In this document: positions 1 through 5,657 of the stretch, in pieces
Layout: every line of letters starts with the position of its first letter
Numbering within the stretch: position 1 is the stretch's first letter
From: Actinomycetota bacterium
GTDB lineage: Bacteria; Actinomycetota; Acidimicrobiia; IMCC26256; BP-133
Length of the DNA stretch: 6,302 nt
Assembly: GCA_030838815.1 (NCBI GenBank)
Contig: JAUZEX010000540.1
Location: forward strand, 1-6,302
Reading direction: 5' to 3'
Notes under the pieces: model-generated
Told to the model about the DNA's origin: nothing
The model's database searches: none
Seen by the model: only the letters and a program-made list of their open reading frames with translations
Made by a program: the position numbers and the translations under genes

Positions 1-335
1 CCCAGACCGAAGCCCGCTGCCCATCCGAGCCCGACACCGGCCAGGGCATAGCCGGTTCCGGCGCCGCGACCGTCCCGCCACGAGTCGAAACCCCATTCGG
101 CGATCCGCGCCCGGCGGTCTTCGCCCGGCCCCGGCCCCGACCCGGACTCCGAACGCAGGCGGCGCTCGAGGGCGATCATCGCTCGTCCGAAGGCGGCCAC
201 CGGGTGCAGCACTTCGGGCGGTTCCCCGAGCAGCCGGTCTGCCACCAATCCGGCTCCGGCGGCGAGGGAGCGCCCCCTGGCGCGGCGGTGCGCGGCGGCG
301 GGACGAGGTGGTTGCCCGGGGGCGCCCCGGGTCAT
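1..335 (-). CDS. cobD: Adenosylcobinamide-phosphate synthase CobD/CbiB, N-terminal part (cut by window edge)
   Basis: I translated this stretch by hand from the ATG at 335; it stays open for 111 codons to the window edge. Residues about 25-60 contain ADRLLGEPPEVLHPV followed by FGRAMIALERRL. This is the N-terminal pattern of the CbiB/CobD family (usual form: D-R-L-x-G-D/E-P, then H-P-V, then a G-R and E-R-x-L segment). The family is an integral membrane protein of roughly 300 residues that attaches (R)-1-amino-2-propanol phosphate or its equivalent to adenosylcobyric acid, giving AdoCbi-phosphate or AdoCbi. A first hydrophobic stretch (GYALAGVGLGWAAGFGLG) begins just before the edge. The start overlaps the cobU-cobS stop as ATGA (332-335). 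There is no separate Shine-Dalgarno site, so translational coupling is likely. About two thirds of the gene lies outside the window. Confidence 0.85.
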   Translation of the reverse strand, partial: MTRGAPGQPPRPAAAHRRARGRSLAAGAGLVADRLLGEPPEVLHPVAAFGRAMIALERRLRSESGSGPGPGEDRRARIAEWGFDSWRDGRGAGTGYALAGVGLGWAAGFGL

Positions 336-1720
336 CGCAGCACCGCGGCGGCGACGAGGAGACCGGCCGTCTCGGCCACGACGCCGGCCGCGCCGAGCGT
401 GTCGCCGGTGAACCCGCCGATCCGGCGGCGGGCGAGCGCGGCCACGCCGGCCGCTCCCAGTCCGGCCGCCAGCACGGCGATGAGGCACCGCAGCTCGTCG
501 GCGGCGGCCAGGCCGACGGCGAGGACGGCGCCCGCTACGGCCGGCACAAACACTGACGGCCGAGGGCCCGCCCGCTGCGCCGCGCTCGCGCCGCGGTCGG
601 GCAGGAACGACGAGGCGAGACCGTGGCTGCGGGCGTAGCGGCCGGACAGGGCGGTGATAGCCATGGCCGTACGGGCCAGGCTCCAGAGCGCGGCGAGCAG
701 CAGGGGGCGGGCTGCTCCGAGGGCGGCGAGGGCGGCGGTGCGGAGGAGCAACGCGCTCCCGCCGGCGGCGACGGCGAAGGCGCCGACGTTCGGATCGGCC
801 ATCACCGCCAGGCGTCGTTCGACGGGCAGGTGGGGGAGCAGCCCGTCGGCGCTGTCGAGAAGACCGTCGAAGTGGAGGGCCCCGGTCAGGGCCAGGTCCG
901 CCCCGACCACGAGGGCGGCCGCGGCGAGGGGCCCGAGCCGATCCTCGGTGGCCCACCAGATGCCGCCCAGCACCAGGCCCAGCAGCACTCCCACCACCGG
1001 GAACCAGGCCAGCGCCGCCGGCCCGGGCGCGGCCGGTCCGCCCAATGGGGTGAGGAAACCGACGGCCTGCCGCAACCCGCCGACGGCGGGTCCGAACGTT
1101 TCCATGGAAACGCCAGCGCTGGCGCCGGCCGGAACCGCATCGCCGGGCCCCTCCGACCCTGGCCGCCGCTCGTCGTCTCGTGGGCCCGGCGGAACGGGGC
1201 CGTCTCCGCCGCTCGGGCATCCCGCTCCGGCGGGGAGTTCGATCACCCGGCCGGCGACGACCAGGAGGCAGCGGTCGGCGACGTCGGCGATCCGGCGGTT
1301 GGCCTGGCCCAGGACGTCGGCGAACAGGCGGCCGACCTCACTGACCGGGTGGACGCCGAGACCGACCTCCTCCGACACCACCACCGTGTCGCCCCGCCGG
1401 CTCACCAGCGCGTCGACCAGGCCGTCGATGTCGGGCCGGAGGTCGTTGGCGACCCAGGTGCCGAGGGCGTCGAGCAGGACGGGCCCGTGGAGGCGGGCCA
1501 GGACCTCCGGCACCGCCCGGGGCTCCTCGACGGTCGCCCACGCCGGCGGACGGCGGGCCCGGTGGCGGGCCACCCGCTCGGCGAAGTCGTCGTCGTCGGG
1601 GGCGACGAGGCCGGTGGCCAGGTAGGTGCCCGGGCCCGGGCCGGCCAGCCGTTCGGCCACCTCCGACTTCCCCGACCGCACACCGCCCAGCACGAGGGTG
1701 ATCACGTCGCTCGCCTGCAT
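332..1720 (-). CDS. cobU/cobS: CobU-CobS fusion: AdoCbi kinase/guanylyltransferase joined to cobalamin synthase
   Basis: The protein has 462 residues in two domains. The CobU part (about 1-165) has the P-loop GGVRSGKS at 12-19, a conserved His in RVARHRARRP (H53, in the position of the guanylylated His of CobU), VSEEVGLGVHP at 115-125, and N141 in the GQANRRIAD helix. It phosphorylates adenosylcobinamide and transfers GMP to make AdoCbi-GDP. A Gly/Pro/Ala-rich linker (about 166-205) follows. The CobS part (about 206-462, near the usual family length) is a multi-span membrane domain with the Asp-rich metal motif HFDGLLDSADGLL at 283-295, DPNVGAF at 309-315, GRYARSHGL at 360-368 and GGFTGDTLGA at 435-444. 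It joins AdoCbi-GDP to alpha-ribazole or its phosphate. The gene lies downstream of a cobalamin riboswitch and overlaps cobD. The start is uncertain: the ATG at 1720 lacks a clear Shine-Dalgarno site, and a GTG at 1705 is possible. Confidence 0.9.
   Translation of the reverse strand: MQASDVITLVLGGVRSGKSEVAERLAGPGPGTYLATGLVAPDDDDFAERVARHRARRPPAWATVEEPRAVPEVLARLHGPVLLDALGTWVANDLRPDIDGLVDALVSRRGDTVVVSEEVGLGVHPVSEVGRLFADVLGQANRRIADVADRCLLVVAGRVIELPAGAGCPSGGDGPVPPGPRDDERRPGSEGPGDAVPAGASAGVSMETFGPAVGGLRQAVGFLTPLGGPAAPGPAALAWFPVVGVLLGLVLGGIWWATEDRLGPLAAAALVVGADLALTGALHFDGLLDSADGLLPHLPVERRLAVMADPNVGAFAVAAGGSALLLRTAALAALGAARPLLLAALWSLARTAMAITALSGRYARSHGLASSFLPDRGASAAQRAGPRPSVFVPAVAGAVLAVGLAAADELRCLIAVLAAGLGAAGVAALARRRIGGFTGDTLGAAGVVAETAGLLVAAAVLR
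1097..1124. repeat. Two abutting perfect palindromes in the CobU-CobS linker
   Basis: CGTTTCCATGGAAACG (1097-1112) is a 16-bp perfect palindrome. CGCCAGCGCTGGCG (1111-1124) is a 14-bp perfect palindrome. They share the CG at 1111-1112. The first is centred on CCATGG, whose ATG on the minus strand is Met206, the point where CobS homology begins. In the mRNA they could fold as a 5-bp stem with a GCGC loop and a 6-bp stem with a CAUG loop. As DNA they could be operator half-sites. The palindromes are seen directly; any function is inference. Confidence 0.7.
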
Positions 1721-1804
1721 GGCAAGAGTTCGCGAGGTCCAGGAGTGGCCCCCGAACAGCAGTAGCTCCCGACGTCCACGCGTCTCCTCAGGGTCGGCCC
1801 CTTC

Positions 1805-1977
1805 CGGCAGTCAGGTCTCCTGGCTCCCGGATCACGGCCGCCCCCACCGCCTTCCCGGCCGGAGCCAGTGGCTTGTTCCCGACCGCCGCTCGACGAGCCG
1901 GCGGCCGGAGGTGGGGGTGCTCCCCGGTCACAGTTGCGGGACAGCGCCGGCCTTCCACCGGACTTCCCTGAGCTGCG
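1805..1977 (-). promoter_or_regulatory. Adenosylcobalamin riboswitch
   Basis: Read on the minus strand, all the diagnostic blocks occur in order: AGGGAA near 1963-1969, the P3 region with CCGGTGGAAGGCCGG, CCCGCAACTGT at 1930-1940, GCCACTG at 1866-1872, GGGAAGG near 1851-1857, and the B12 box GCCAGGAGACCTG at 1812-1824. A perfect 8-bp stem pairs CCCCCACC with GGTGGGGG (1841-1848 with 1910-1917). The ends close as a P1-like helix, CAG(C)TCAGG at 1967-1975 with CCTGACTG at 1808-1815. It ends about 85 nt before the cobU-cobS ATG, where cobalamin-repressed late B12 genes are expected. No U-rich terminator follows, so control at translation is more likely than attenuation (inference). Confidence 0.95.
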
Positions 1978-1983
1978 CTCGGG

Positions 1984-2013
1984 ACGGTACGGGGCTCGCC
2001 GTCGGCCTGTCAA
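1984..2013 (-). promoter_or_regulatory. Promoter for the riboswitch-cobUS-cobD transcript
   Basis: On the minus strand a perfect TTGACA (-35, 2008-2013) is followed by an 18-nt spacer and TACCGT (-10, 1984-1989), which fits the actinobacterial TANNNT pattern. Transcription would start near 1977-1979, within a few bases of the 5' arm of riboswitch helix P1 at 1975. That agreement supports the call. The -35 box overlaps the stop codon of the upstream acyl-CoA synthetase (TGA at 2010-2012), so the cob genes can be transcribed independently of it. Confidence 0.6.
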
Positions 2014-3620
2014 TCCGACCCGCCGGGGCGGAGCTCGTGGCGGAGCACCTTCCCCAGGGCGTTGCGGGGAAGGGCGTCGACGACGACCACCCGCCGGGGG
2101 CACTTGAAGCGGGCCAGGCGCTCGGCGGCGAATCCGAGGAGTTCGGCGTCGGGCGGCGGGGCGCCCGACCGGGTCGGCACGATCCAGGCGGTCACGACCT
2201 CGCCCCACTCGGCGTCGGGGACGCCGGCCACCGCCACATCGGCGACGGCGGGGTGCTCCCGCAGCACGTCCTCCACCTCCCGGGGATAGACGTTCAGGCC
2301 GCCTGTGATGATCAGCTCCCGGGCCCGCCCGACGAGGCGGAGGTAGCCGTCGGGGTCGTGCTGGCCGATGTCGCCCGTCCGGAACCACCCGTCGGTGGTA
2401 AAGGCCGCCGCTGTCTCCTCCGGACGGCCCCAGTAGCCCCGGAACACGTTCGGCCCCCGGAGTTCGATCTCGCCGACTGTGGCGGCTCCCTCCGCCGTTG
2501 TCGGGGGGACACCCCCCGTCCCCCGGGCCCGGGCCAGGCGGAGTTCGACCCCGGGGAGGGGGAAGCCCACGGTGCCCGGCCGGCGCTCGCCGTCGTAGGG
2601 GTTCGAGACGTTCATGCCGGTCTCCGTCATGCCGTAGCGCTCCAGCACCCGCTGCCCGCTGTCGGCGGCGAGCCGGTCGAAGACCGCCGGCGGGAGCGGC
2701 GCCGAGCCCGACACGCACAGCCGCAGCCGCCCGAGCTCGGCCAGCCGGGGCGAGTCGGCCAGCCGGGCGTACATCGTCGGCACCCCGAAGAACAGGGTGG
2801 CGTCGTGGACGGCGGCGGCGTCGAGGACAGCGCCGGGGTCGAAGCGGGGGAGGAGGACGGCCGACGCTCCGGCCAGCAGCGTCCCGTGCAGACCGACGCC
2901 GAGGCCGTGGATGTGGAACAGCGGCAGAGCCAGCACCAGCCGGTCGTCGGCCGTCCACCGCCAGGCGAGGCGGACGGATTCCGACGACGCCAGCAGGTTG
3001 GCGTGGGAGAGGACGGCGCCCTTGGGGGTGCCGGTCGTTCCCGATGTGTAGCCGATGAGGGCCGGGTCCCCGGGAGCGGCGGCATCGAGCGCCGCCGTCC
3101 TCGGCCCGGGCCCGCCGCGGCCACCGTCGACGTTGCCGCCGGCGACGTCGACGTCGGGTCCCACGACGAGGACGTCGGGGCCGGCTCGCCGGATCCAGTC
3201 CGCTCGCTCGGCGTCATCGACGACGGCGGCCCGGGGGCTGCAGTCGGCCACGACATGGGCGATCTCCCGCTCCCGGTAGGCGGTGTTGGCGGGCACGACC
3301 ACCAGCCCGAGCCGCAGGGCGGCCACGTGGGCCTCGACCAGCTCGACGGATGTGGCGGCGCTCATCAGGATCCGATCACCCGGCCGGAGACCGGCGGCGG
3401 CGAGCCGCCCCGCCACCCGGCGGCTGGCCCCATCGAGGTCGCCGGCCCGGATCCACCCCCGGCGCTCCTCCCACAGGACGGGCCGGTCCGGCGCCGCGTC
3501 GAAGCGGGCCGCCCAGGCCATCGGGAGGGTGTCGCCCGGCGGGGCCGGAGCCACCGGGGAAGCCCCGGCACCGTCGCCGGCCGGACGGGGCAGATGAACG
3601 GCCCAGCCCGGCGTCGTCAT
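2010..3620 (-). CDS. AMP-forming acyl-CoA synthetase, malonyl-CoA synthetase (MatB/ACSF3)-like
   Basis: The protein has 536 residues from the ATG at 3620. It belongs to the ANL adenylating superfamily: it activates a carboxylic acid with ATP to an acyl-AMP and transfers it to CoA in the cytoplasm. Numbered from this start, the P-loop YTSGTTGTPKG is at 191-201, LPLFHIHGLGVGLHGTL at 232-248, SGSAPLP at 304-310, ERYGMTET at 327-334, TGD at 415-417, GRARELIITGGLNVYP at 431-446, and the catalytic Lys in PRNALGK at 524. The HIHGL segment and the run MTETGMNVSNPYDGERRPG closely match remembered malonyl-CoA synthetases, so malonate or methylmalonate is the best substrate guess; other short acids remain possible. 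The frame is open to an ATG at 3761, but that would overlap the divergent lipoprotein gene. The 3620 start also has a -10-like box suited to a leaderless mRNA. The cob riboswitch promoter begins at its stop codon. Confidence 0.85.
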   Translation of the reverse strand: MTTPGWAVHLPRPAGDGAGASPVAPAPPGDTLPMAWAARFDAAPDRPVLWEERRGWIRAGDLDGASRRVAGRLAAAGLRPGDRILMSAATSVELVEAHVAALRLGLVVVPANTAYREREIAHVVADCSPRAAVVDDAERADWIRRAGPDVLVVGPDVDVAGGNVDGGRGGPGPRTAALDAAAPGDPALIGYTSGTTGTPKGAVLSHANLLASSESVRLAWRWTADDRLVLALPLFHIHGLGVGLHGTLLAGASAVLLPRFDPGAVLDAAAVHDATLFFGVPTMYARLADSPRLAELGRLRLCVSGSAPLPPAVFDRLAADSGQRVLERYGMTETGMNVSNPYDGERRPGTVGFPLPGVELRLARARGTGGVPPTTAEGAATVGEIELRGPNVFRGYWGRPEETAAAFTTDGWFRTGDIGQHDPDGYLRLVGRARELIITGGLNVYPREVEDVLREHPAVADVAVAGVPDAEWGEVVTAWIVPTRSGAPPPDAELLGFAAERLARFKCPRRVVVVDALPRNALGKVLRHELRPGGSD

Positions 3621-3627
3621 CCCCCGG

Positions 3628-3658
3628 ACGGTATCGGAGAGGCCCCGAGGGCGAACAA
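3628..3658 (-). promoter_or_regulatory. Possible promoter of the acyl-CoA synthetase gene
   Basis: On the minus strand TTGTTC (3653-3658) is followed by 19 nt and TACCGT (3628-3633), the same -10 hexamer as at the cob promoter. Only seven bases separate this -10 box from the ATG at 3620, which would give a leaderless or nearly leaderless mRNA. The spacer is long and the -35 box imperfect, so this is tentative. Confidence 0.35.
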
Positions 3659-3697
3659 ATGCGCCACCGGCCGACGCACCGGCGACCGCCTCGGCAC

Positions 3698-3724
3698 TAG
3701 CGTGACCAAAGGCGAAAGGAGGGG
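3698..3724 (+). promoter_or_regulatory. Candidate -10 box and strong ribosome binding site of the lipoprotein gene
   Basis: TAGCGT (3698-3703) fits TANNNT; no convincing -35 box lies upstream. AGGAGGGG (3717-3724) is a strong Shine-Dalgarno site whose GGAGG core ends five bases before the GTG at 3728. This selects that GTG over the in-frame ATG at 3740, for which the spacing would be 17 bases. The ribosome binding site is well supported and the -10 box is weak. Confidence 0.5.
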
Positions 3725-3727
3725 CCG

Positions 3728-4192
3728 GTGAGGGCGAAGATGGCGCGTCGGGTGGCGGCACTGCTGGCCGCGGGATGCCTGACGGTGTCGGCGTCCGGTT
3801 GCGGGGGCGGTGGGTCGAAGGGGATCTCGAAGGCCGACTACCTCGCCCGGGCCAAGACCGTCTGCCAGCAGGGGAACAAGGTGCTCACGGCCGCGTCCAA
3901 CTACATCGTGTCCAAGCTCACTCCGGGCCAGAAGCTGTCCGAGGCCGAGGTCAACGACTTCGTCCGCAAGACGGTGATCCCCACGATCCGCGACCAGGTG
4001 AAGCAGTTGCGGGCCATCCCGCCGCCCAAGGGTGAGAAGGCCCACGTCGAGGAGATCTACACGGCACTCGACAAGGGGCTCGACGACCTCGACCAGAACC
4101 CCAAGAAGCTTTCCGACGGCAGCAACGTGTTCGGCAACGCCGACAACCTGGCCCACAAGTACGGCATCAGCGTCTGCGCCACGACGGGCTGA
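3728..4192 (+). CDS. Small secreted lipoprotein of unknown function
   Basis: The protein has 154 residues from a GTG start with a strong Shine-Dalgarno site. An N-terminal signal (MRAKMARR, then VAALLAAGCLTVSASG) leads to a lipobox-like ASGC with Cys25 as the probable lipidated residue, followed by a Gly-rich spacer (GGGGSKG) typical of lipoproteins. C17 is a less likely alternative. The mature part is charged and looks helical: SKADYLARAKTVC, a central EVNDFVRKTVIPTIRDQVKQL, then HVEEIYTALDKGLDDL. C46 and C150 lie at opposite ends of the mature domain and could form a disulfide across a helical bundle (inference). I do not recognise a named family; the ISKADYLARA pattern resembles uncharacterised actinobacterial lipoproteins. 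The gene is divergent from the acyl-CoA synthetase and convergent with mscL, 38 bp away. Confidence 0.85.
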   Translation: MRAKMARRVAALLAAGCLTVSASGCGGGGSKGISKADYLARAKTVCQQGNKVLTAASNYIVSKLTPGQKLSEAEVNDFVRKTVIPTIRDQVKQLRAIPPPKGEKAHVEEIYTALDKGLDDLDQNPKKLSDGSNVFGNADNLAHKYGISVCATTG

Positions 4193-4230
4193 GCGGCTCG
4201 CCGCCCGGCCTGGCCCGGAGTTGTGGACCG

Positions 4231-4650
4231 CTAGGAGGCGGCGCCCACGTCGGCGGTGCAGAACGCGCAGCGGCTGGCGGCGATGGGGATCGACGACAGG
4301 CAGTAGGGGCAGTCCCGCGTCGTCGACAGCACGTCGGGCTCGGTCTTGCGCCGGGCGAAGAGCATATTGATGGGCCGCACCACGAGGAAGAAGATCGCCG
4401 CCGCGATCAGCACGAAGCTGATGACGTCGTTGATGAAGGCGCCGTAGCGGAACGTCGCGTGGCGGATGGAGAAGTCGTAGGCGGAGAAATCGGCCTTGCT
4501 GCCCGGGATGGCGATGATGGGCATCAGCAGGTTCTTGGTGAACGAGGTCACCACGGCACCGAAGGCGGCGCCGATGGCGACGCCCACCGCCAGGTCGATG
4601 ACGTTGCCCCGAAGGATGAACGCCTTGAAGTCTTTGAGGATGTCCGACAC
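4231..4650 (-). CDS. mscL: Large-conductance mechanosensitive channel MscL with C-terminal zinc-ribbon-like tail
   Basis: The protein has 139 residues from the GTG at 4650, seven bases after a GGAGG core. The ORF stays open far upstream, but only this part is MscL. An N-terminal amphipathic segment (SDILKDFKAFILRGN) leads into TM1, NVIDLAVGVAIGAAFGAVV at 16-34, a hallmark of MscL pore helices. A periplasmic loop with YDFSIRHATFRYG follows, then TM2 (about 72-94, INDVISFVLIAAAIFFLVV) and RPINMLFARRK. Homopentameric MscL opens under membrane tension to release solutes during hypo-osmotic shock. In place of the usual cytoplasmic helix, the tail carries C114-P-Y-C117, ten residues, then C128-A-F-C131, a zinc-ribbon-like pattern. 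The gene is divergent from the cupredoxin gene and convergent with the lipoprotein gene. Identity is certain; metal binding is inferred. Confidence 0.95.
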   Translation of the reverse strand: MSDILKDFKAFILRGNVIDLAVGVAIGAAFGAVVTSFTKNLLMPIIAIPGSKADFSAYDFSIRHATFRYGAFINDVISFVLIAAAIFFLVVRPINMLFARRKTEPDVLSTTRDCPYCLSSIPIAASRCAFCTADVGAAS

Positions 4651-4656
4651 GGTGAC

Positions 4657-4711
4657 ACCTCCCGGGTCCGGAGTTCGAGGACGGGGGGCATCTTGTCCCA
4701 CTCTGGGAGGT
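4657..4711 (-). promoter_or_regulatory. mscL Shine-Dalgarno site with a complementary upstream segment
   Basis: The mscL ribosome binding site GGGAGGT (4657-4663 on the minus strand) is perfectly complementary to ACCTCCC in the same leader (4705-4711), leaving a 41-nt loop. A shorter local stem, CTCC with GGAG, also overlaps the site. Either could hide the ribosome binding site. The complementarity is seen directly; regulation is inference and chance is possible at this GC content. Confidence 0.35.
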
Positions 4712-4752
4712 CCCGGGCGGATGACGGCGAAACATTCCAAAAGGACCGATCG

Positions 4753-5634
4753 ATGAGGGTGGAGGCTCTGACCGTGCGCGCACGCCGAGGGAGATGGGCC
4801 GCAGTGCTGCTCGCCGGGGCGTCCGGGCTCGCCGCCCTGGGGCCCGTGCTGTGGTTTACGGCCCAGCCCGCCGCCGCCTTCGCCCAGAAGGTCAGCATCG
4901 TCAACTTCGCCTACTCGCCTGCCAGCACCCCCATCAAGCCCGGCGACAAGATCATCTGGGTCAACAACTCCAACACCAAGCACACCGTCACCTCCGACGG
5001 CGGGAGCACCAACTTCGACTACACGGTCGCTCCGGGCCGGGAGGCGGAGCTCCGCTTCGACACGGCCGGGACGTACACGTACCACTGCAACTTCCACAGC
5101 CAGATGACGGGGAAGATCGAGGTCAGCGACAACCCGCCCTCGCCGCCCCCGACGACCACGACCACGCCGCCTCCGCCTCCGCCGCCGCCGCCGACCACGG
5201 CCCCCCCGACCACGACGACGACGGCCCCGGCGACGACGACCACGGCCGAGCCGACGACCACGACCACGGCGCCCCGACCGGCGGCGGGCACGGTGCCCCT
5301 CCCGCCGGTCCCCAACACCGCTGCCGCGCCGGCTCCGCCGCTGGCAACGTCGTCGACGACGACCGTGCCCTCGACGACCACGACGACGGCCGCCCCGCCG
5401 ACCACGGCCACCTCGGTGCCGCCGGCCCCGGCGGGAGACCCCGCCCCGCCTCCGGCGCCGACCCCGCCGACCTCCGCCGGCAAGCCCGGGGGCGACCAAC
5501 CGGTGGCGGCCGCTCCGCCGGCCGCCGGCGGGGGCAAACTCGACCTCGAGGCGATCGCCCTCGTGACCGCCCTCGTGGCGGTGGGCGCCTTCGGCGGCTG
5601 GACCCTGATCCGGGTCCGCCCCGGCCGGATCTGA
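4753..5634 (+). CDS. Secreted, membrane-anchored cupredoxin (type 1 copper protein) on a Thr/Pro stalk
   Basis: The protein has 293 residues from the ATG at 4753, seven bases after AAGGA (4741-4745). A Sec signal peptide covers about 1-44 (WAAVLLAGASGLAALGPVLW core, cleavage after A-F-A). The cupredoxin domain spans about 45-125: KVSIVNFAYSP, IKPGDKIIWVNN, ligand H77 in NTKHTVTSD, and C112, H115 and M118 in YHCNFHSQMTG. The Cys-x2-His-x2-Met spacing is that of amicyanin, a single-electron carrier. Residues 128-262 are a low-complexity Thr/Pro/Ala stalk. A membrane helix (about 267-285, AIALVTALVAVGAFGGW) and a basic end (RVRPGRI) would hold the copper domain outside the membrane. There is no LPXTG motif. 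The likely role is extracytoplasmic electron transfer or copper handling; the partner is unknown. The gene is divergent from mscL with a 102-bp gap in which I see no convincing promoter. Confidence 0.9.
   Translation: MRVEALTVRARRGRWAAVLLAGASGLAALGPVLWFTAQPAAAFAQKVSIVNFAYSPASTPIKPGDKIIWVNNSNTKHTVTSDGGSTNFDYTVAPGREAELRFDTAGTYTYHCNFHSQMTGKIEVSDNPPSPPPTTTTTPPPPPPPPPTTAPPTTTTTAPATTTTAEPTTTTTAPRPAAGTVPLPPVPNTAAAPAPPLATSSTTTVPSTTTTTAAPPTTATSVPPAPAGDPAPPPAPTPPTSAGKPGGDQPVAAAPPAAGGGKLDLEAIALVTALVAVGAFGGWTLIRVRPGRI
5140..5412 (+). repeat. Thr/Pro-coding low-complexity tracts in the cupredoxin stalk
   Basis: There are two Thr-rich runs, codons 130-175 (5140-5277) and 200-220 (5350-5412), separated by a Pro/Ala-rich segment. 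They are built mostly from ACG and ACC for Thr and CCG, CCC or CCT for Pro. A run of nine Pro codons lies near 5167-5193. These tracts produce the spurious Val/Gly-rich reading frames seen on the opposite strand. Confidence 0.85.
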
Positions 5635-5657
5635 CGCTCCCACCCCGGGCAAATCGG

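Noticed and set aside
623..1765. A 380-codon open frame on the plus strand opposite cobU-cobS.
   Set aside because: It is antisense to a fusion with all expected motifs. Its protein is low-complexity and has no family features.
1626..3731. A 701-codon open frame on the plus strand opposite the acyl-CoA synthetase and riboswitch.
   Set aside because: It runs antisense to a clear enzyme and a clear riboswitch, has no recognisable domain, and its composition (many Gly, Pro, Arg, Asp) is what high-GC shadow frames give.
4193..4230. Possible bidirectional terminator between the convergent lipoprotein and mscL genes.
   Set aside because: Only short GC stems (such as GCGG with CCGC) and no T-tract; not distinguishable from background in such GC-rich DNA.
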